Notes: generated by a model from the sequence alone, not told the origin. Positions 17,071 through 26,033 are shown, numbered from the stretch's first letter. The stretch: DNA of 64,000 nt from Telluria sp042683405 (GCF_042683405.1 NZ_JBHUJS010000011.1:1-64000), one strand, 5' to 3'. Numbers and translations are program-made.

Positions 17071-18453
17071 ATGAATAACCCGGAAGTAAAGGTCATCAAA
17101 ATGTACGCGGCCCGCGAGGAGATCTATCCTCGCGAGGCAAAGGGGCGCTACGCGTCCCTGCGCTGGATGACCGTCTGGCTGACCCAGATCCTGTTCTACG
17201 GACTGCCTTGGCTCGAATGGAACGGTCGCCAGGCCGTGCTGTTCGACCTGGCAGCGCGCAAGTTCTACATCTTCGGCATCGTGCTGTGGCCGCAGGACTT
17301 CATCTACCTGGCGGCGCTGCTGATCATCTGCGCGTATGGGCTGTTCCTGGTGACGGCGGTGGCGGGACGGGTGTGGTGCGGCTTTGCCTGCCCGCAGACC
17401 GTGTACAGCGAGATCTTCATGTGGATCGAGCGCAAGATCGAAGGCGAGCGCAGTGCGCGCATCCGCCTCGACCGCCAGCCATGGTCGGTGAACAAGGTGG
17501 CGCGCAAGCTCGCCAAGCACACCGGCTGGGCCATCGTCGCGCTGTGGACCGGCATCACCTTTGTCGGCTACTTCACGCCGATGCGCATGATGGGTGCGGA
17601 GATCGCGGCATTTGCGCTGGGCGGCTGGGAAACCTTCTGGGTTGGATTCTACGCACTGGCCACCTACGGGAATGCCGGCTGGCTGCGCGAGCAGGTGTGC
17701 AAGTACATGTGCCCGTATGCGCGCTTCCAGAGTTCGATGTTCGACAAGGACACGCTGATCGTCACCTACGACAAGGAACGCGGCGAGCCGCGCGGCCCGA
17801 ACTCCGGCGACAAGCCGGCTGGCGACTGCATCGACTGCACCCTGTGCGTCCAGGTGTGCCCGACCGGCATCGACATCCGCAAGGGCCTGCAGTACGAGTG
17901 CATCGGCTGCGCGGCCTGCATCGACGCGTGCAACACCGTGATGGACAAGGTGGGCAAGCCGCAAGGCCTGATCCGCTACGCCACCGAGCGCGCGCTCGAG
18001 AAGAAGTGGAATCCGGCACAGATCGCGCGCCGGGTCCTGCGTCCGCGCGTATTGATCTACACCGGCCTGCTGTTGGCTATCATGGTCGGGTTCGTCGCCT
18101 CGCTGGCGATGCGCAACCCGGTCAAGCTGGACGTGATCCGCGACCGTGGCTCGATGGGCCGCGAAGTGGATAACGACATGATCGAGAACGTGTACCGCCT
18201 GCAGATCATGAATACGGCCGAGAAGCCGCATGTGTTCGTGATCAGCGCGAGCGGCATCGAGTCGCTGCATGTGGCCGAGCCGACCGAAGCGGCGCTCGAT
18301 GGCGCCACTACCCGCTCCGTTGCGGTGCGCGTGCGCATCCGCCACGGCAAAGGGCAGAAGGGCGCCAACCCGATTGAATTTGCGATCGTCGCGAAGGACG
18401 ATCCCGCGCTGCGCGTGACCGAAGAAGCGGTCTTCATCGTGCCGCGCCGTTAA
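17071..18453 (+). CDS. ccoG: cbb3 oxidase accessory protein with two 4Fe-4S clusters
   Basis: This is a membrane ferredoxin-type protein (460 residues) of the CcoG/RdxA/FixG family, linked to copper reduction during oxidase assembly. Hydrophobic segments surround an NapH-like CGFACPQT motif. Two 4Fe-4S motifs follow: Cys253/256/259/263 (CIDCTLCVQVCP) and Cys277/280/283/287 (CIGCAACIDAC). The C-terminal 130 residues after the last membrane span form an immunoglobulin-like periplasmic domain, as expected. Its ATG follows the ccoP stop without a gap. Confidence 0.95.
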   Translation: MNNPEVKVIKMYAAREEIYPREAKGRYASLRWMTVWLTQILFYGLPWLEWNGRQAVLFDLAARKFYIFGIVLWPQDFIYLAALLIICAYGLFLVTAVAGRVWCGFACPQTVYSEIFMWIERKIEGERSARIRLDRQPWSVNKVARKLAKHTGWAIVALWTGITFVGYFTPMRMMGAEIAAFALGGWETFWVGFYALATYGNAGWLREQVCKYMCPYARFQSSMFDKDTLIVTYDKERGEPRGPNSGDKPAGDCIDCTLCVQVCPTGIDIRKGLQYECIGCAACIDACNTVMDKVGKPQGLIRYATERALEKKWNPAQIARRVLRPRVLIYTGLLLAIMVGFVASLAMRNPVKLDVIRDRGSMGREVDNDMIENVYRLQIMNTAEKPHVFVISASGIESLHVAEPTEAALDGATTRSVAVRVRIRHGKGQKGANPIEFAIVAKDDPALRVTEEAVFIVPRR

Positions 18454-18467
18454 GGACAGGAGCCAGG

Positions 18468-18998
18468 ATGGAACAGCAGGACACGCAACAGACGCCCTGG
18501 TACAAGCAGCGCTGGCCATGGCTGCTGATGATCGGCCCGGCCTGGGTGGTAGTGGGCGCGATCATCATGATCACGCTGGCATCGCGCACGCCGGACGCGC
18601 TGGTGGTGGACGACTACTACAAGCGCGGCAAGGCGATCAACCAGGACCTGAGCCGCGACCGCGCGGCAGCGGAACGCCAGCTGCAGGTCGAAGCGCGCTA
18701 CAACCCGGCGAGCGAGCGGCTGGAAGGGGTGCTCAGCGCCGCAGGGAAGCCGATGGCGGCCGCGCTCGACATCCAGCTGGTGCATTCCACGCAGCCGGAC
18801 AAGGACCTGAAGCTGGCTGCCCGCAGCGACGGGGAGGGACGCTTCTCGGTGCCGCTGCCGATGCTGGAGCGGGCCCGCTGGCAGGTGATCGTGGAGGGCG
18901 AAGGCCGCACCTGGCGGCTGACGGGGGAGTGGCGTTGGCCGGACGAGCAAAACGTGACGCTGGTGGCTGATGCGGAGCGTTCGCCACTGGTGCATTAA
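18468..18998 (+). CDS. ccoH: FixH-family cbb3 oxidase assembly protein
   Basis: This is a 176-residue protein with one N-terminal transmembrane helix (WPWLLMIGPAWVVVGAIIMI) and the DDYYKRGKAINQDL motif typical of FixH/CcoH, followed by a periplasmic domain. CcoH takes part in maturation of the oxidase. A GACAGGAG ribosome site precedes the ATG, 14 bases after ccoG. It is the last gene of the unit before a strong terminator. Confidence 0.92.
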   Translation: MEQQDTQQTPWYKQRWPWLLMIGPAWVVVGAIIMITLASRTPDALVVDDYYKRGKAINQDLSRDRAAAERQLQVEARYNPASERLEGVLSAAGKPMAAALDIQLVHSTQPDKDLKLAARSDGEGRFSVPLPMLERARWQVIVEGEGRTWRLTGEWRWPDEQNVTLVADAERSPLVH

Positions 18999-19009
18999 GT
19001 TGGGACACG

Positions 19010-19031
19010 AAAGGGCGCTTGCGCCCTTTTT
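19010..19031 (+). terminator. Rho-independent terminator of the cco operon
   Basis: AAAGGGCG / CGCCCTTT arms around a CTTG loop run into a T tract. It lies 11 bases after the ccoH stop. Confidence 0.85.
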
Positions 19032-19039
19032 CGTTATGC

Positions 19040-19067
19040 GGGGACGGTCCCTGGAGGGATAGTCCCC
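19040..19067. repeat. Copy 1 of a GGGGACnGTCCC-type intergenic repeat
   Basis: Two short palindromic units (GGGGACGGTCCC at 19040-19051 and GGGATAGTCCCC at 19056-19067) lie side by side between ccoH and the end of fnr. Similar units occur at 34081, 34096, 58783 and 61856. Confidence 0.55.
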
Positions 19068-19078
19068 CTTGGGGCTGG

Positions 19079-19849
19079 CTAGTCCGAGCCGCCGGGACAG
19101 GACTCGGTGCCTGCCGCGATCGCTTTCAGCTGGACCGGATCGATGATCGTCACCTCGCGCTTGTCGACCTTGATGCAGCCTTGCTTCTTGAAGCGCGACA
19201 GCAGGCGGCTCACGCTTTCGATGGTGAGCCCCAGGTAGTTGCCGATGTCCTCGCGCGACATGCGCAGCGCGAAACTGGTGGACGAGTAGCCGCGCGCCGC
19301 ATAGCGCGTGGACAGGTTGACCAGGAAGGCGGCGAAGCGCTGGTCCGCACGCATGTTCCCGAGCAGGAGCATGACGTTCTGTTCGCGTGTGATTTCCTGG
19401 CTCATGATGCGGTGGAAGTGGCGCAGCAGCGTCGGCACGTGGCCGAACAGGTCCTCCAGGCGCTCGAACGGAATCTCGCACACCTCGCTGTCCTCCAGCG
19501 CCACCGCGTCGCAGTGGTGGTGGTCCGAGCTGATCGCATCCATGCCCAGCAGCTCGCCGGCCATCTGGAAGCCCGTGATCTGCTCTTCGCCGCGCGCGTT
19601 GACCTGGTAGGTCTTGAAGTGGCCGAAGCGGATCGCGTACAGGTTGCGAAACGGCTGGTCGACCTTGTACAGCCGTTCATCCTTGGCGACACGGCGGCGC
19701 CCTCCGATGATCTGGTCGAGGCGGTTGATCTCGTTGTCTTCGAGTCCGAGCGGAAGGCACAACTGGTGCATGCTGCAGCTCGAACAACTCGCTTTCAGCG
19801 CGCCAAGGTTGATCGACGACTGCGGAACATATGGAAGTGGCTGGCTCAT
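19079..19849 (-). CDS. fnr: FNR-type oxygen-sensing transcription regulator
   Basis: This is a CRP/FNR-family regulator (256 residues) whose [4Fe-4S] cluster is destroyed by oxygen. The N-terminal cysteines fit C-x2-C-x5-C (Cys22, Cys25, Cys31), and the fourth ligand is Cys124 in EVCEIPF, as in E. coli FNR. A cyclic-nucleotide-type barrel follows, then a helix-turn-helix whose recognition helix contains ESVSRLLSRF, the E-xx-SR pattern that reads TTGAT half-sites. It probably activates the FNR boxes at 7371 and 13857. The ATG at 19849 has no clear ribosome site, and a TATAAT lies only 8 bases before it. Confidence 0.95.
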   Translation of the reverse strand: MSQPLPYVPQSSINLGALKASCSSCSMHQLCLPLGLEDNEINRLDQIIGGRRRVAKDERLYKVDQPFRNLYAIRFGHFKTYQVNARGEEQITGFQMAGELLGMDAISSDHHHCDAVALEDSEVCEIPFERLEDLFGHVPTLLRHFHRIMSQEITREQNVMLLLGNMRADQRFAAFLVNLSTRYAARGYSSTSFALRMSREDIGNYLGLTIESVSRLLSRFKKQGCIKVDKREVTIIDPVQLKAIAAGTESCPGGSD

Positions 19850-19856
19850 GGGCGCT

Positions 19857-19862
19857 ATTATA
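19857..19862 (-). promoter_or_regulatory. -10 element very close to the fnr start codon
   Basis: On the minus strand the bases read TATAAT, and the fnr ATG follows 7 bases later. Initiation at the usual distance would give a leaderless or nearly leaderless mRNA, consistent with the lack of a ribosome site. The -35 candidate 18 bases upstream (TGAGCA) is weak. Confidence 0.45.
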
Positions 19863-19923
19863 GAAGGACTGGCGGTGCCGTGCTCAGCGGCCATGCGCTT
19901 ATTCCCGAATACTCCATTAATAC

Positions 19924-21033
19924 ATGACAAAAACACAAAATCCCGCAGACGAACCCGATCACGATGTCGACGACGAGGCGGCGGTCCGCGCCCTGACCGA
20001 CCTGGCGCTCGAATGCGCACGCAAGAAGGCCGAGGTGGCCTCCCTGCAGCGCGAAGTGCGCAAGCACTTGTTGAAGAAGCACGACGACGTGCTGTACGAC
20101 GCGATCGAGGAAGCGCGCGACATGGCCGATGGCACCCACGCGCTGCTGCGCGAGACGGTCGAGGAATCGGCGTCGACCGTGCTGCTGCGCAGCCGGCAGG
20201 CGCGCGGCGATGCGCCGGACATGGAGATCAACGCCTTCGCCATTCCGCTGTTCGTGCGCAGCACGGGCGGCCTGCGCGCCGAACAGGGCTTCGAAGACCA
20301 GCAGGCCTACGAACAGCTGCTCGACAGCTTCACCGCGCAGGGGCTGGAAAGCCCGGATGCGCGTGTGGTGCTGATCCAGCACTGGTATGACCTTGCCGAG
20401 ATGGACCGCATCAGCTACGCCAGCCTGCACGAGATCGTGCGCGAGGTGGCGAACGGGATGGACGAACGCAAGGTCAAACCGATGCCGGCGCTCGAGCGCA
20501 GCATGAGCGGCTGGGATAGCGCGCCATTCGCGCCGGACGACGAGGCGCTCGAGCTGCGCTTCCTGCTTGGCTTCTCGCTCAAGCGCGTGGACGACAAGTT
20601 CTACGCGGTGCCGAAGGGCGAGGCGCAGGCCGACGACTACTTCGAGCGGCGCATGGAACGCTATCGCGCGTGGACCGCCATGGCCGAACCGCTGCTGGCG
20701 CGGCTGCTCGCGCCGGGACGCGAGATCGAGATCAGCTTCCTGTACCAGGACCTGTTCCATGGAGCCAAGGAGCAGGGTGCGAACGAGCTGTTCATGCTGC
20801 GCATGATGGCAGGTGCGCGCGCGCTGATGGAGGAGGGCGGCATCGATCCGGGCAGCGTCGGCGCCACCGTTTCGGCGGCGGACGAGGGCCACGTCGTGCG
20901 GGCGGAGCTGCGCGATGCGTCGGGCGCGGTGCTGGCCACGTTCGACCGGCCGCTGGATGCGCCGGACCAGCTGGAGGCAGTGGTGGACGACGTGGCCGAT
21001 GCGCTCGCGTCCATCGGCATCCGTCGCGTGTAA
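19924..21033 (+). CDS. Conserved hypothetical protein (possibly DUF2863-like)
   Basis: This is a 369-residue soluble protein with no signal peptide or membrane span. Residues about 25-90 are helical and charged; the middle contains AFAIPLFVRSTGG and the C-terminal half FLLGFSLKRVDDKFYAVP and EISFLYQDLFHGA. The layout recalls the large DUF2863-type hypotheticals of Burkholderiales, but this is memory-based and unverified. It is divergent from fnr with 74 bases between the starts and has no obvious ribosome site. No function can be assigned. Confidence 0.6.
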   Translation: MTKTQNPADEPDHDVDDEAAVRALTDLALECARKKAEVASLQREVRKHLLKKHDDVLYDAIEEARDMADGTHALLRETVEESASTVLLRSRQARGDAPDMEINAFAIPLFVRSTGGLRAEQGFEDQQAYEQLLDSFTAQGLESPDARVVLIQHWYDLAEMDRISYASLHEIVREVANGMDERKVKPMPALERSMSGWDSAPFAPDDEALELRFLLGFSLKRVDDKFYAVPKGEAQADDYFERRMERYRAWTAMAEPLLARLLAPGREIEISFLYQDLFHGAKEQGANELFMLRMMAGARALMEEGGIDPGSVGATVSAADEGHVVRAELRDASGAVLATFDRPLDAPDQLEAVVDDVADALASIGIRRV

Positions 21034-21049
21034 TAGGCGTTTCTACACC

Positions 21050-22381
21050 CTAGAAGCCGGATGGGTAGGTCTCCGGCGGCTCTTCGCCTGCCATCGCGCC
21101 GCGGTCGATCGGCGTCACGGAATCGGTGCGGTCGAAGTGCAGGATCGCGTCGAACTGCTGCGGCAGGCGCGACATGAAGTAGTGGCTCTGGCGCTCGGTG
21201 CGCGGCAGGTAGACGACGCCGATCGCGCGCTGGAGCCGTTCCTGCATCAGCGCCTCGGTCGCGTGGTTGTGCTCCCGCAGCGGCAGGTAGAAGCGTTCCA
21301 TGCCCGCGCGATGGAACACATCCTCATAGCTGTGCGGCAGGCCCGGGTTGACGCGCTTGCGCTCGGGCGGCTCGTCCCACGCCGACGCCGCGGTCACGTA
21401 GCCGTGGTAGGTCGAAAAGCCGATCAGCACCACTTCATCCTTGCCCCACTGCTGGCGCGCCAGCTGGCCGACCGTCCACTCTCCCATGCGACCCACTTCG
21501 GTCGCGCGCGCGTCGCCGATGTGCGAGTTGTGCTCCCACACCACGATGCGGGCCGGTTCGCCCGCCTGGATCGAGAGGTGGCGGTCGAGCGCTTCCAGTG
21601 TCTCGGCCATGTGGCGGTCGCGCAGGTTCCACGACGAGATCCGGCCGCGGAACATGGTGCGGTAGTACTCCTCGGCGTTGTGGACCAGGCGCGCATTCTG
21701 GTGCGCGGCGAAGAACTCGTCGGCGCCCGCTGTGCGCGCATAGTCGCCGGCGCGCTGCTGCAGTTCGCGCAGCTGGTTCAGCACATCCTGTTCGCACGAT
21801 TCGGACATGCCGATCCCCGCCGCATAACCGTAGCGCTGGCTGTCCGCATGGTAGTGGTCGAAGCAGGCGTAGCGTTCTCGCGCATTGCGCGCCGCTTCCG
21901 GATCGACCTTGCCCAGGTAGCGCAGCACTTCCTCGATCGAGGTGAACATGCTGTACAGGTCAAGTCCGTAGAACCCCACCTTGCCGTGCACCCCGTCGTT
22001 GTGGCCGCGCAGCCATTCGACGAAGTTGACCACGTCGGTGTTGCGCCACATCCAGGTGGGAAAGCGCCTGAAGCCGTCCAGCGACTGCACCGCGTCGCGG
22101 TCCTCGCTTTCGCCGCGCACGTAGCGGTTGACGCGGTAGGCGTCGGGCCAGTCGGCTTCCACCGCCACCGCATGGAATCCCTTCTCGGTGATCAGGCGCT
22201 GCGTGATGCGGGCACGCTCCTCGTAGAACTCGTGCGTGCCGTGGGTCGCTTCGCCGAGCAGCACGAAGCGCGCGTCGCCCACCAGGTCCAGCAGCGCGTC
22301 GTAATCGCGCGCGCTGCCTTCCAGCCCGGTGGCGTGGTTGCCGATGGCGTCGGCGAGGGTGGTGTCTTTGATGCTGGGCAT
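21050..22381 (-). CDS. Erythromycin-esterase-family hydrolase
   Basis: This is a 443-residue member of the EreA/EreB/succinoglycan-biosynthesis-like hydrolase family. Catalytic-type residues are in place: Glu44 and His47 in LLGEATHGTHEF, Glu75 in VEADWPDAY, and a later histidine in WEHNSHIGD. Most family members in soil bacteria are not proven macrolide esterases, and the natural substrate here is unknown. The start lies 2 bases after the phosphoribosyltransferase stop, so the two form an operon. In some bacteria these two domains are found as one fused protein, which supports a shared role. Confidence 0.87.
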   Translation of the reverse strand: MPSIKDTTLADAIGNHATGLEGSARDYDALLDLVGDARFVLLGEATHGTHEFYEERARITQRLITEKGFHAVAVEADWPDAYRVNRYVRGESEDRDAVQSLDGFRRFPTWMWRNTDVVNFVEWLRGHNDGVHGKVGFYGLDLYSMFTSIEEVLRYLGKVDPEAARNARERYACFDHYHADSQRYGYAAGIGMSESCEQDVLNQLRELQQRAGDYARTAGADEFFAAHQNARLVHNAEEYYRTMFRGRISSWNLRDRHMAETLEALDRHLSIQAGEPARIVVWEHNSHIGDARATEVGRMGEWTVGQLARQQWGKDEVVLIGFSTYHGYVTAASAWDEPPERKRVNPGLPHSYEDVFHRAGMERFYLPLREHNHATEALMQERLQRAIGVVYLPRTERQSHYFMSRLPQQFDAILHFDRTDSVTPIDRGAMAGEEPPETYPSGF

Positions 22382-22383
22382 GG

Positions 22384-23088
22384 CTAGCGCGTGAACTGGG
22401 TGGCGATTTCGGCTTCGCGCTCGGTTTCAGCGTCGTCGGGATCGCGCGCGGCCTCCAGCAGCTGCTGGACCTCCGCATCGCTGGTCTGGTCGAAGTGGCC
22501 GTACCATTCGCTCACCGCCCGGAACATCATCGGGGCGCTCAGGCAGACCACGTCGTCGACTTCGGCGGCGATCATGTCGCGCGAATCGGGCGCTGCGACC
22601 GGCACTGCCACCACCACCCGGGCCGGCTTGTGGCGCTTGAGCGATTCGACGGCGACGCGCATCGTGGCGCCTGTCGCCAAGCCGTCATCGACCAGGATCA
22701 CGGTCTTGCCGGTGATGGAGCGCGGCTTGCGCCCGCCGCGGTAGGCCAGCTCGCGCCGCTCGATCTCCTGCGTCTCGCGGTCGATCACCTGTTGCACCAC
22801 CTGGGGCGGCACATGCATCTGCTGGACCACGGAAGTCTGCAGCACCCGCACGCCGCCGCTGGCAATCGCGCCCATCGCATATTCCTCGTGGCCGGGCAGG
22901 CCGAGCTTGCGCACCAGCAGGATATCGAGCGGAGCGTGCAGGGCGGTGGCGATCTGGTAGGCGACCGGCACGCCGCCGCGGGGCAGGGCCAGCACGACCA
23001 CGTCGTCACGGTTGGCGTAGTCCGTGAGCTGGCGGGCGAGCTGGGCGCCGGCGTCCTCACGGTTCTTGAAGTGGTGAAATTCGTTCAT
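22384..23088 (-). CDS. Phosphoribosyltransferase-family protein
   Basis: This is a 234-residue protein with a type I phosphoribosyltransferase fold. The PRPP-binding loop reads VILVDDGLATGATM, and an upstream VVVLALPRGGVPVAYQIA strand-loop is typical of the stand-alone PRTases found beside erythromycin-esterase-like genes. Substrate is unknown. It is the first gene of a two-gene minus-strand operon with the esterase-like protein. Confidence 0.87.
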   Translation of the reverse strand: MNEFHHFKNREDAGAQLARQLTDYANRDDVVVLALPRGGVPVAYQIATALHAPLDILLVRKLGLPGHEEYAMGAIASGGVRVLQTSVVQQMHVPPQVVQQVIDRETQEIERRELAYRGGRKPRSITGKTVILVDDGLATGATMRVAVESLKRHKPARVVVAVPVAAPDSRDMIAAEVDDVVCLSAPMMFRAVSEWYGHFDQTSDAEVQQLLEAARDPDDAETEREAEIATQFTR

Positions 23089-23181
23089 CCGTTTGCTCGC
23101 GGGTTAGGAATTGTCGCAATGATTATAGGACCCGCCCCGTGGGCGGGAGGGTTCGGTTGCCGCAGGCAATATCCGTTTTGC

Positions 23182-23352
23182 TCAGCCGCCGCCGATGCCG
23201 CGCATCACGCGTCCGGTACCGCCGCATTCCTGGCACGGTTTGCCGTCCTCCATCTTTCCCGTTCCTGCGCAGTGGTCGCAAATGCCTTCGCCTGCGCCAA
23301 CGGTACCCGGCTCGGCTTCGTCGCCCGGGTTGAGACGTTCATGTGGTTCCAT
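23182..23352 (-). CDS. Mini zinc-finger protein with DnaJ-type CxxCxGxG motifs
   Basis: This is a 56-residue protein. It carries two half-sites of the DnaJ central zinc-binding domain, CDHCAGTG and CQECGGTG, separated by a short MEDGKP turn, enough to bind one zinc ion with four cysteines. There is no J-domain. The ATG at 23352 has a strong AGGAGGG ribosome site, which supports real translation. Likely roles are folding or redox support, or nucleic-acid or protein binding; the sequence does not decide. Confidence 0.75.
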   Translation of the reverse strand: MEPHERLNPGDEAEPGTVGAGEGICDHCAGTGKMEDGKPCQECGGTGRVMRGIGGG

Positions 23353-23942
23353 GGTGCCCTCCTGTCGATGCACTAATTTTAGGCACGCGGGTGGCGCAGG
23401 GGCGCGCCTTTGCCCCACGGTATAAAGGCTTCAGCCGCCCGCCCGGCTCGCGTCGGCGCATTCCTACAGGCACTTTTCGGACACATGGACCGGAAAGCCG
23501 TCGAGCGAAGGCTGCGTTAGCGCCGGACTTGTCATTTTTTTATCAAAAGGATTGCTCTGGAAGGCATAGATAACCGATGGTTATTCACAAAAACGGCTGA
23601 CCGGATGGCGCGGGAAAAAAGTTCGGCCGCTGCCGCGGCCTTCATCTAAGTCATTGATTTGCATGGGGTCCGGAAGCTGCCTCAAGAATGGGCACTTTGT
23701 TGGAAGCCGCATCACTGCTGGGTTCCCGCGTGTCAAGCCCGCATTGTCCACAAAGTTATTCACAATCAGTGTGGATATCATAAAAAGTCGTTTGTGTTCA
23801 GCCACTTAGCGTGAGCGGCGTATCCGCGTGGCAACAAGTTTGTAGGAGTATTCCCCGTCGCTCTGACATTCCAACTGAAAAAAACCTTGCGGCGCAGTAC
23901 TGGATAAATGTACAGTCGTGACAACCGTCAATTTCTCTTTGT
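23353..23942. other. 590-bp non-coding region upstream of the helicase gene
   Basis: No convincing gene was found here; short open frames lack ribosome sites and homology. The region is AT-richer than its neighbours. It holds an isolated DnaA-box-like TTATTCACA at 23581-23589 and the repeat element described at 23648-23813. The helicase promoter probably lies in the last 130 bases. Confidence 0.6.
23648..23813. repeat. Element copy A: conserved blocks with three DnaA-box-like 9-mers
   Basis: The conserved blocks are AAGTCATTGATTT (23648), CTGCC (23677), TTGTT (23697), CC-x-CATC (23707), TGTCAAGC (23731), TTGTCCACA (23744), TTATTCACA (23756), TGTGGATATC (23770) and CACTTAGCG (23803). The same blocks recur in the same order and at almost identical spacing at 27033-27200. 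The minus strand presents a TTGACA beside the boxes. Confidence 0.7.
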
Positions 23943-26033
23943 ATGTCCGCCGTCATCGAATCCCCGCCCGCAGTCGATCCATTCGCCAGCCTCAACGAGG
24001 CGCAGCGCGAGGCCGTCGAACACGACATAGCATTGCCGCCAGGCCAGGTCCGGCCCATGCTGGTGATCGCCGGCGCCGGCTCCGGCAAGACCAACACGCT
24101 CGCGCACCGCGTCGCGCGGCTGATCGCGGCGGGGGCCGACCCGCAGCGCATGCTGCTGCTGACATTCTCGCGCCGCGCGGCGCAGGAGATGGGACGGCGC
24201 GCGGGAGGCGTGCTGCAAAAAGTGATGAAGCTGTCGCCGTCTGCATCGCCGGCCACGCTGCCGTGGGCGGGTACCTTCCACAGCATCGGCGCGCGCCTGC
24301 TGCGCGAATACGCCGGCCGCATCGGACTGGAAGACTCGTTCACCATTCACGACCGCGGTGATTCGGAAGACCTGATGGGCCTCGTGCGCCACGACATCGG
24401 CCTGACCCAGACCGCCAAGCGCTTCCCGCTCAAGGGCACCTGCCTGTCGATCTATTCGCGCGTCGTGAACACGCGCGAGCCGCTGGGCGAGGTGCTGCAG
24501 TCGGCCTTCCCCTGGTGCTCGGAATGGGAAGAAGACCTCAAGCGTCTGTTCGGCGCCTACGTCGACGCCAAGCAGGAGCAGAACGTTCTCGATTATGACG
24601 ACCTGCTGCTGTTCTGGGCCGAGATGGTGGCCGACCCCGAGTTGGGGCCGGAAGTGGGCGCGTTGTTCGACCACGTGCTGGTGGACGAGTACCAGGACAC
24701 CAACCGCCTGCAGGCCGCGATCCTGCAAGGCATGAAGCCGCGCGGCGAAGGCGTGATGGTGGTGGGCGACGACGCCCAGTCGATCTATTCCTTCCGCGGC
24801 GCGACCGTCCGCAACATCCTCGACTTCCCCAAGCAGTTCGGCGACAACACCCGGGTCGTCACCCTGGACCGCAACTACCGCTCCACCCAGCCGATCCTGG
24901 ACGCCTCCAACGCCGTCATCGCGGCGGCCGTCGAGCGGCACACCAAGACGCTGTGGACCGACAAGGTATCGACCGCCAGGCCGCAGCTCGTGCTGATCCC
25001 GGATGAAGCCGAACAAGCGCGCTGGGTATGCAACCGCATCCTCGAACACCGCGAGGCCGGGATCGCCCTGACCCAGCAGGCGGTCCTGTTCCGCGCCGCC
25101 AGCCACTCGGCCGCGCTGGAGCTAGAGCTCATGCGGCGCAATATTCCGTTTGTCAAATTCGGCGGCCTCAAGTTCCTCGAGGCCTCGCACATCAAGGACG
25201 TCCTGGCGGTCCTGCGCTTTGCCCAGAACCCTAACGGCCGCATGGCCGGCTTCCGCGTCGCCCAGCTCATCCCGGGCATCGGTCCGGCGACCGCCACGCG
25301 CCTGCTGGACGCCATCGGCGAAGCGGCTGAACCGGTGGCCGCAGTGGAAGCGTTCGACGCGCCCGCCAAGGCCGGCGGCGAATGGCAATCCTTCGTCGAA
25401 CTGTACCGCGCCTTGCGCACGCCGGGCCTGCGCTGGCCGGCCGACATCGAACTGGTGCGCAACTGGTACATGCCGCACCTCGAGCGCATGCACGATGACG
25501 CCAGCGTGCGCGCCGCCGACGTCGAACAGCTGGCGCAGCTTGCGGGCGGCTACGGCTCGCGCGAGACCTTCCTCGCCGAGATCACGCTCGATCCGCCGGA
25601 AGCGACCAGCGACCGCGCCGGCCCGCCGCTGCTGGACGAGGACTACGTGATCCTGTCGACGATTCATTCGTCCAAGGGCCAGGAATGGAAATCGGTGCAC
25701 GTGTTGAACGTCGTCGACGGCTGCATCCCGTCCGACATGGCGACAGGAAGCCAGGCCGACATCGAAGAAGAGCGCCGCCTGCTGTACGTCGCCATGACGC
25801 GCGCCAAGGAGCACCTGCACATCGTCGTCCCCAACAAATTCTTCATCAAGCAGCAATCACAGATGGGCGACCGCCACGTGTACGCCGCGCGCACACGCTT
25901 CATCACCCCGGCCATGCTCAAGCATTATGAGGAGAGCGTCTGGATGGATGCGAGCACCGTGAAGAGCCGCGCGCCGATGCCTGACAGCGTGCGGATGATG
26001 GTGCGCGACCGCGCCCGTAACGCGTGGAAGTAG
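23943..26033 (+). CDS. UvrD/Rep-family ATP-dependent DNA helicase
   Basis: This is a superfamily 1A helicase (696 residues). Walker A is AGAGSGKT at residues 43-50, motif II is DEYQDTN, motif III lies at GDDAQSIYSFRGA, motif V at STIHSSKGQEWKSVHV and motif VI at RRLLYVAMTRAKEHL. It is a little shorter than UvrD (about 720) and lacks UvrD's C-terminal tail, so it is a separate paralogue. It would unwind 3'-tailed DNA in repair or replication restart. The ATG at 23943 has no strong ribosome site. The DnaA-box-bearing repeat copy lies about 130 bases upstream of the start. Confidence 0.93.
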   Translation: MSAVIESPPAVDPFASLNEAQREAVEHDIALPPGQVRPMLVIAGAGSGKTNTLAHRVARLIAAGADPQRMLLLTFSRRAAQEMGRRAGGVLQKVMKLSPSASPATLPWAGTFHSIGARLLREYAGRIGLEDSFTIHDRGDSEDLMGLVRHDIGLTQTAKRFPLKGTCLSIYSRVVNTREPLGEVLQSAFPWCSEWEEDLKRLFGAYVDAKQEQNVLDYDDLLLFWAEMVADPELGPEVGALFDHVLVDEYQDTNRLQAAILQGMKPRGEGVMVVGDDAQSIYSFRGATVRNILDFPKQFGDNTRVVTLDRNYRSTQPILDASNAVIAAAVERHTKTLWTDKVSTARPQLVLIPDEAEQARWVCNRILEHREAGIALTQQAVLFRAASHSAALELELMRRNIPFVKFGGLKFLEASHIKDVLAVLRFAQNPNGRMAGFRVAQLIPGIGPATATRLLDAIGEAAEPVAAVEAFDAPAKAGGEWQSFVELYRALRTPGLRWPADIELVRNWYMPHLERMHDDASVRAADVEQLAQLAGGYGSRETFLAEITLDPPEATSDRAGPPLLDEDYVILSTIHSSKGQEWKSVHVLNVVDGCIPSDMATGSQADIEEERRLLYVAMTRAKEHLHIVVPNKFFIKQQSQMGDRHVYAARTRFITPAMLKHYEESVWMDASTVKSRAPMPDSVRMMVRDRARNAWK

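Noticed and set aside
21050..22381. A macrolide-resistance gene, suggested by the erythromycin-esterase family name
   Set aside because: Catalytic-type residues are present, but chromosomal members linked to a phosphoribosyltransferase are not known to confer resistance, and nothing nearby indicates a resistance element.
23581..23805. A 74-codon minus-strand open frame in the helicase upstream region
   Set aside because: It lies over the repeat element, has no ribosome site and resembles no known protein.
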